From Tubulanus polymorphus (lineage: Eukaryota > Nemertea > Palaeonemertea > Tubulaniformes > Tubulanidae): 64,000 bases of DNA. Positions 52,921-64,000 of the stretch are shown here, in pieces. How positions within the stretch are numbered: the first letter of the stretch is position 1; each line of letters begins with the position of its first letter. The position numbers and the translations under genes are program-made. The stretch is taken from positions 6,763,001-6,827,000 of the forward strand of contig NC_134025.1 of the NCBI RefSeq assembly GCF_964204645.1, read 5' to 3'. The notes under the pieces were generated by a model. The model was not told where the DNA came from. It saw only the letters and a program-made list of their open reading frames with translations, and made no database searches.

Positions 52921-54635
52921 AAAAACTCATACTTATGTGTTCTAAAGCTGTCATTTTCTATTGTTTATGTTGAATAGATTTGTACTAAAAAGTATGTATA
53001 TTCTAGTAACATCATTTTTTCAAAATGTCTTGTAATGCTCGATAAGAATTATGACATTTCTGACATTAACAAGCGCAAACCTGTGCATACTCCACTCTTT
53101 GTTAACTTAGTTCCTCATTTTCATGTCTGGTAACAAGTTTCTGCCATAGCAGACATGTTGAACCATACTGATATAAAAAACCAATCTTTTGTACGATGGT
53201 ATGTGATATATCAGTAATGACACATTGACACGTTCTCTTCGAGTCTTGCTGTTTGCATTTGCGAGGGTTACGTAAGCATATTTTGGTAGTTTATTAAGCG
53301 TTGTTTATCTTTACAGGTGTAAGAATATTGTAAATACATAACGGGAATTAAACATAAGATACTGGTTGTTAACTGATCTCACTGAAAACTGTGGATTATA
53401 TGATAAAAATTGCGGTAAGTATTAAGCATGCAGTCAGTTGTTCGTTTACATGTATTTGCAATCTACAGTTGTGAATGTAGTATTCTGTAAAATGAAACTG
53501 GTGGCAGCATTTGTACAAATAGTGTACTGGATGTTTTTTCCATTGTTTCTATGAATTGACACTTTATTTTGAAAGTTGCATTCCTAGCTAGTATTAGTTG
53601 TGCTGTCATTCTCAGTTATATGAGTGTAAGCAAAAATTCATGGTGTTAGTCATATATAAATGTGAAGTATTACAAAAAAAAGATGGTAAGATCCTTTCCT
53701 GATATGAACAGATGACTGGTTCCCCACACACATATTGTATATATCATAGCTAATGTGTAAGGGCATTAGCTTTCATGGAGAAAGATTTTGTCATTGGTAA
53801 TATGATATGATATTATAGCGTTAATCAATTGCCGGGGCTCTGCAAACCTTGATATATCGCGTTACAGTATCAGAATACCCAGTAGTAAGAAGCCTTTCTT
53901 ATATATAAGTTACTGAAATGTTGTATAAGAATGAGTATTGTTTTGGTTTGTTAAAAGTGCATAGACATGACGTACTGAGATTGGAAATTCGCATGTCTTA
54001 CTGTAATCAGTAGATTTGTAGAAATGAATTGGAAGTTTAGCGAACTGTCATTCAGATAGTATTCGCTTTGCTGTTGTTTTTTTTTTTAGTTCATCTAGAA
54101 CGGTGCTAAATTATGGCTAGGATATTTGATTGTTGAGCTATTCCTCGAAAAAAAAACAGTTTTAATGAATTTATGAATTGAAATCGAATTTCCTTTCATT
54201 CAGTTTGCGTTTTTGGCAGAGATAGATACAATAGCCTCAAGGGAGACGAACTGTCATCGTGTGCCCTTGGTTTCATGAACCATTAATCTAATAACATGTA
54301 GAACATGGGATCAACAGCTTTACTCGGGGAGTAGCCAATGATGGATGAGCTAGATTAACACTGCTACCGCTGCATGCTGTCAACCGCGAATCACTTATCA
54401 ATGGATAATTCGAACAGAAAGAGTCGACGGGTTCCATTTATCTTCGAAATGCTTTTAAGTTTTCGATATAAACTGCGAAATGAGTGGTGACATTATAGAA
54501 AAGGTCAAAACGTCGAAAATAGAACTTTTCACCTTGTTCGGAGCACACCTAGAGAGAGTGTTGAAACTTAATTGTATTCCAACTTAAATGTCAGTTGTTC
54601 AAATTTGCTTGGTTGCTGCAAAAATTGTCACTTTG
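52921..54635. other. Non-coding sequence upstream of the transporter gene
   Basis: AT-rich with poly-T and poly-A runs; nothing recognised. Confidence 0.4.
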
Positions 54636-54929
54636 TTAATTACGACATTTTAGTTCCGTAAATGTCACCTGATGTGGGAGGATGAAGGGTTGGTTGGGTT
54701 GGCACCGTGATTCTGTGTGGAGTGTTATGTTTTTCTTTTTAGTTCCATAAACGTCCAGTTTTTTTAGACCAATGAATTCACAAATTAATTTTTCCACCGT
54801 GATGATTTGCCACTGGTCCCCATACACCTGAAGGTTATCATCCCATGTTCGAGTTAATGTCTCCTTGGTACACTTATCAAAGACTGTATTCTTGAAAGGT
54901 CTAAAATCTGCGAATATAAATTTAACCAT
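54636..54929 (-). CDS. Unrecognised 97-residue ORF
   Basis: A single uninterrupted frame from ATG 54929 to TAA 54636. I do not recognise the family. The product has a balanced composition unlike translated AT-rich junk: MVKFIFADFRPFKN at the start, a WDDNLQVYGDQWQI stretch at about 29-42, a Lys-rich YGTKKKNIT at 61-69, and three Cys. There is no signal peptide, membrane segment or known motif. The start context has G at -3 and G at +4, which is favourable. No polyadenylation signal or promoter is evident. It lies on the strand opposite the transporter, about 270 bases before that gene's first coding exon. It could be a short gene, one exon of a larger minus-strand gene, a transposon fragment or chance. 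Confidence 0.3.
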   Translation of the reverse strand: MVKFIFADFRPFKNTVFDKCTKETLTRTWDDNLQVYGDQWQIITVEKLICEFIGLKKLDVYGTKKKNITLHTESRCQPNQPFILPHQVTFTELKCRN

Positions 54930-55194
54930 TTCTTCGATTTTAAATCATCTTGGTTGCGCTACGCCCATATAATCAATTTTACGTCGCTTTCTTATTGGTA
55001 AAAAAGTAATTAAATTAGACACAAATATATGCACTATCTTCATATATCAAATGTTTTTCCATAGGTCTACAGACCAGAACACATACACATACACACATTG
55101 ACTCAAACACTCTCCACAGTTTATATTTATCTATGTTTTGATAGATTCTATCTTCGTTTGTATTTTTAGATAATACTCTATCTTATAATCTATC
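54930..55194. other. Flank and probable 5' UTR of the transporter gene
   Basis: An acceptor-like TATTTTTAG at 55161-55169 would start the exon 25 bases before the ATG at 55195, implying untranslated exon(s) further upstream. Confidence 0.45.
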
Positions 55195-61583
<6,389 letters not shown>

Positions 61584-61844
61584 ATGACTCACCACTGTGC
61601 ACCTCTATTTTCTCTAACACTTTTAGTAGCATTGTGTTGTGTTTCAAAATTACACAGAGAATGTGAGCAACTGAAATACAGCACAGTGCTTATCGTGCAC
61701 ACCCATTCTGAGGAAGTTCAATGATAGTAGAGTAGCCACATTTGGACATGGTGAATAGATCAAATAAATGAAATCCAATATGTACAAATTCAAAAGATTA
61801 AGAACTTATATAATCACTGGTACCGGGGTCGTACAAAATTAAAC

Positions 61845-61874
61845 TTCAAAAAGACAAAGTTGTGTCTTTTTGAA
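61845..61874 (+). other. Perfect RNA hairpin in the transporter 3' UTR
   Basis: TTCAAAAAGACA, a six-base loop AAGTTG, then TGTCTTTTTGAA: 12 uninterrupted pairs. It is too short for a microRNA precursor; a protein-binding or decay element is possible. Confidence 0.55.
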
Positions 61875-62408
61875 ATTGAGCATAACGAATTTTCATTGAT
61901 AATAATTTCCTTTTCTCAAATTCAACTCAGATTCAACGTCGAACAAATAACAAACTTCCTCAGAATAGGATAGGTTCTGATAACTTAGGTAGTTGGGTAC
62001 GTTTAGATCTGAAACAAAATTGTAACTGATAATCTCTGTAGATGTTTAACAGTTTAGTGATTGCATTTGAGATTTCTCTTTTATGATAAAAGTAGGGTTA
62101 CTTGTACAATAGTGCCATATATGACTGCAACACTGTCTTGATATTACAACATAAGCCTGATTTGATTAGTATAGTGAATGAATTGTAGATTTTGGTTCTA
62201 GTTAGAACTGTTTTGTTATTAATACTCACCTTGGGGCCAGCTTTATGGATTTGTACTAGCTTAAATGCCACGGAACGTTTGAATTTTTGTTAGGTACCAT
62301 TGTTTATATGATAATCAGGGCAAGAATTCAACCACAGTAAGCTAACTTAAGTACCTGGCCCCTGGTTTTCAATATATGTACATTTGTATGTACTGGTAGT
62401 ACTGAATG

Positions 62409-62414
62409 AATAAA
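62409..62414 (+). terminator. Polyadenylation signal of the transporter gene
   Basis: AATAAA about 825 bases after the main stop codon. Confidence 0.5.
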
Positions 62415-63259
62415 GCTTCCATCCTTAAAACAAGTAGATCATGAAATGACTTTGGCTACAAAATGATTTGATAAACTAAAACTTGATTTCGTGAATAACT
62501 ATTGTAACATCACATCACCTTGTGTAACATTAGAAAAGAATTACCCAGACATTTTCAGTGTTCAAGAATGTTCTGACAATCATCTTGCGTAATATTGCTG
62601 TCAACTGGACATAATGGACTACTTAATAATGAATAATCATTAACATAATATGTTACATTATCATACAATATGTACATGTGCATCGAATGATATCTTAAAA
62701 CTAAATTAGGCGGATAAACTGGTTTGTAGCTAACTTGTTATCTGTTGGTATTGGTTCAAGGCCTTATCTGGTGTGGGTATTGTGGAGATTTTGTGCTGAA
62801 GATGACACAATTTTATCATTTTCATTGCTTTGGCGTCTGCTTTTTGTCGTTTTATTAATCAAATCCAAAATTCCTTCCTATCTTCCCATTTAAGAAGGAA
62901 TGACATTTTTTGGGCAGCATCCCATTGAAATCAATGGCAATATTGTCGGTTTCCTCAAATATCGTAATTGTGCCAACATTTTTCTTTCATTTTTCAAGAA
63001 AACATAACATCACTGCTATCTAGCTTGTGCTTTGTATATATCTTCCCAATTCTTTGACTATTCTTCATATAAACAATCTTAAACATGTCTATTGAAATAC
63101 ATTCATGTACAACTCACTTAGAAATGCTCTTAAATCTTAGTAGGATGAAAACAAGGTGATAATTCAGTAATAGATTTTTTAGATGGTAGGGTAAAAAAGG
63201 ACTCGATTGATTCCTTAGCTTTTAATGACATATTCCTATTTATTTTGTCATACATGCAG

Positions 63260-63381
63260 CCTCTACGACTGAAAGTTTAGGTAAGTCTGATCCAAACCTG
63301 AATACAACAAGCACACACGGCGAAAACGACCGTAATTCAGTACAAAGTCCAGTTGCCGGGCACAACCCAGACTGGGTGTAA
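63260..63381 (+). other. Candidate alternative last coding exon of the transporter, PDZ-ligand end
   Basis: An acceptor TACATGCAG is followed by a frame open to TAA 63379-63381. If the last main exon is spliced from an internal donor at 61537 (AAAG-G then GTAAAA, phase 1), the junction codon is GCC. The product then gains 40 residues, ending HNPDWV, giving a 609-residue form. Asp at -2 and Val at the end fit a class III PDZ ligand. An internal donor GTAAGT at 63281 competes. If it is used, the 21-base piece could join the acceptor at 63896 and end in GTIT. Confidence 0.5.
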
Positions 63382-64000
63382 CGTGTTTGTCATATAAACA
63401 GTCACTGCTTAGCGAAGTGTTACGTTCAACCTGACATCAATATATCATACATAAACATTCACTTGGGACGTAAAAACAAAAACGTCTGTCACAAAAAAAT
63501 GGTTGTTCTGATCTGAATTTGTTGTACTCGAATGTACAGTGTGTATATCGATTTATATAGATAATGATTTTTGTTAGATTTAAGATGAATTTAGTTTTCG
63601 ATATCTCATATATATTTCGATTTTATCAATGTAATGATAGACTTGGAGATCACAGGGCATCTGTTAGTTATTGTTTAATTTCGGCTCCTCCATTGGACGG
63701 AAATAGATGATTAAAGTTAGATAATGAGATTCAATCTATTCACTTTCGTACTCACTTATTGATTTGATTTGGTGGTGGTTGTATTAATAATTCTGTTTTG
63801 GTGAACTTTCACATTTTTCTGCATGCACCTACTATTACTACCGGTACATTAGCTTCTGCTGGCTTCACTTCATATCAAATTTTGTGTCATTTTCAGGAAC
63901 CATAACGTGACAATATGAATAATGTCATTATTATATTATTGTTAGAATTAATTGCAATGTTTTTGTAAGTGGGTAATAATTTCTTAAATTTAAAAATGAA
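63382..64000 (+). other. 3' flank, possible 3' UTR of the alternative transporter form
   Basis: AT-rich. An acceptor-like TTTTCAG at 63890-63896 precedes a short frame ending in TGA. No AATAAA is seen before the window ends, so the longer transcript would end outside. Confidence 0.35.

Larger units (their letters stand above)
61584..63259 (+). other. 3' UTR of the main transporter form; intron of the alternative form
   Basis: AT-rich non-coding sequence with a polyadenylation signal at 62409-62414 and a 30-base hairpin at 61845-61874. In the alternative form the same stretch would be removed as an intron from 61537 to 63259. Confidence 0.55.

Overview
The window is animal nuclear DNA: AT-rich, with spliced genes whose introns run from under 100 bases to over 1 kb, GT-AG junctions, AATAAA signals, long non-coding stretches and degraded transposon relics. 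The gene set (an EML microtubule protein, an RIIa-domain protein, a Rel/NF-kappaB factor without ankyrin repeats, a SERTA-domain protein and an EAAT2-like glutamate transporter) fits an invertebrate bilaterian, possibly a lophotrochozoan or an invertebrate deuterostome. The sequence alone does not fix the species. There is no bacterial operon, CRISPR array, phage or rRNA.

Layout. Bases 96-1929 (+) are the last seven exons of an EML gene whose start lies outside the window. A small terminal-inverted-repeat element follows (about 2785-2950). A compact two-exon gene on the minus strand (3400-3951) encodes a 144-residue TEX55-like RIIa-domain protein. It is head to head with a complete Rel gene (+, coding 5693-8240, ten coding exons, 499 residues). 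The short interval between them carries an AP-1 consensus site and two Dorsal-type kappaB motifs 52 bases apart. Next come about 7 kb without a convincing gene, including a (TA)n microsatellite enclosed by perfect 18-base inverted arms. A SERTA-domain gene follows (minus, 15321-16178, 285 residues), with a palindrome-rich probable promoter near 17.0-17.3 kb.

From about 17.4 kb to 55.2 kb no recognisable protein is encoded. This desert holds a tRNA-Ser-like relic, LINE-like 3' tails, a hAT-like terminus, a complete piggyBac-type MITE with TTAA duplications (35122-35419), two arrays that look like one repeat family in opposite orientations, several CpG-retaining blocks that may be enhancers, and possible untranslated first exons. 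One 97-residue minus-strand ORF (54636-54929) looks protein-like but is unrecognised.

The right end holds an SLC1A/EAAT gene (+, 55195-61583; twelve coding exons, 584 residues). It has the glutamate-transporter signatures, a candidate cassette exon and microexon near the N-terminus, and a candidate alternative last exon (63260-63381) joined from an internal donor in the usual last exon. That alternative end would finish in Asp-Trp-Val, a class III PDZ-ligand pattern. The genes are neighbours, not a pathway. The only regulatory link suggested by the sequence is possible autoregulation of Rel through the kappaB-like sites in its own promoter. All exon boundaries come from reading splice signals and phase by eye, without transcript data.
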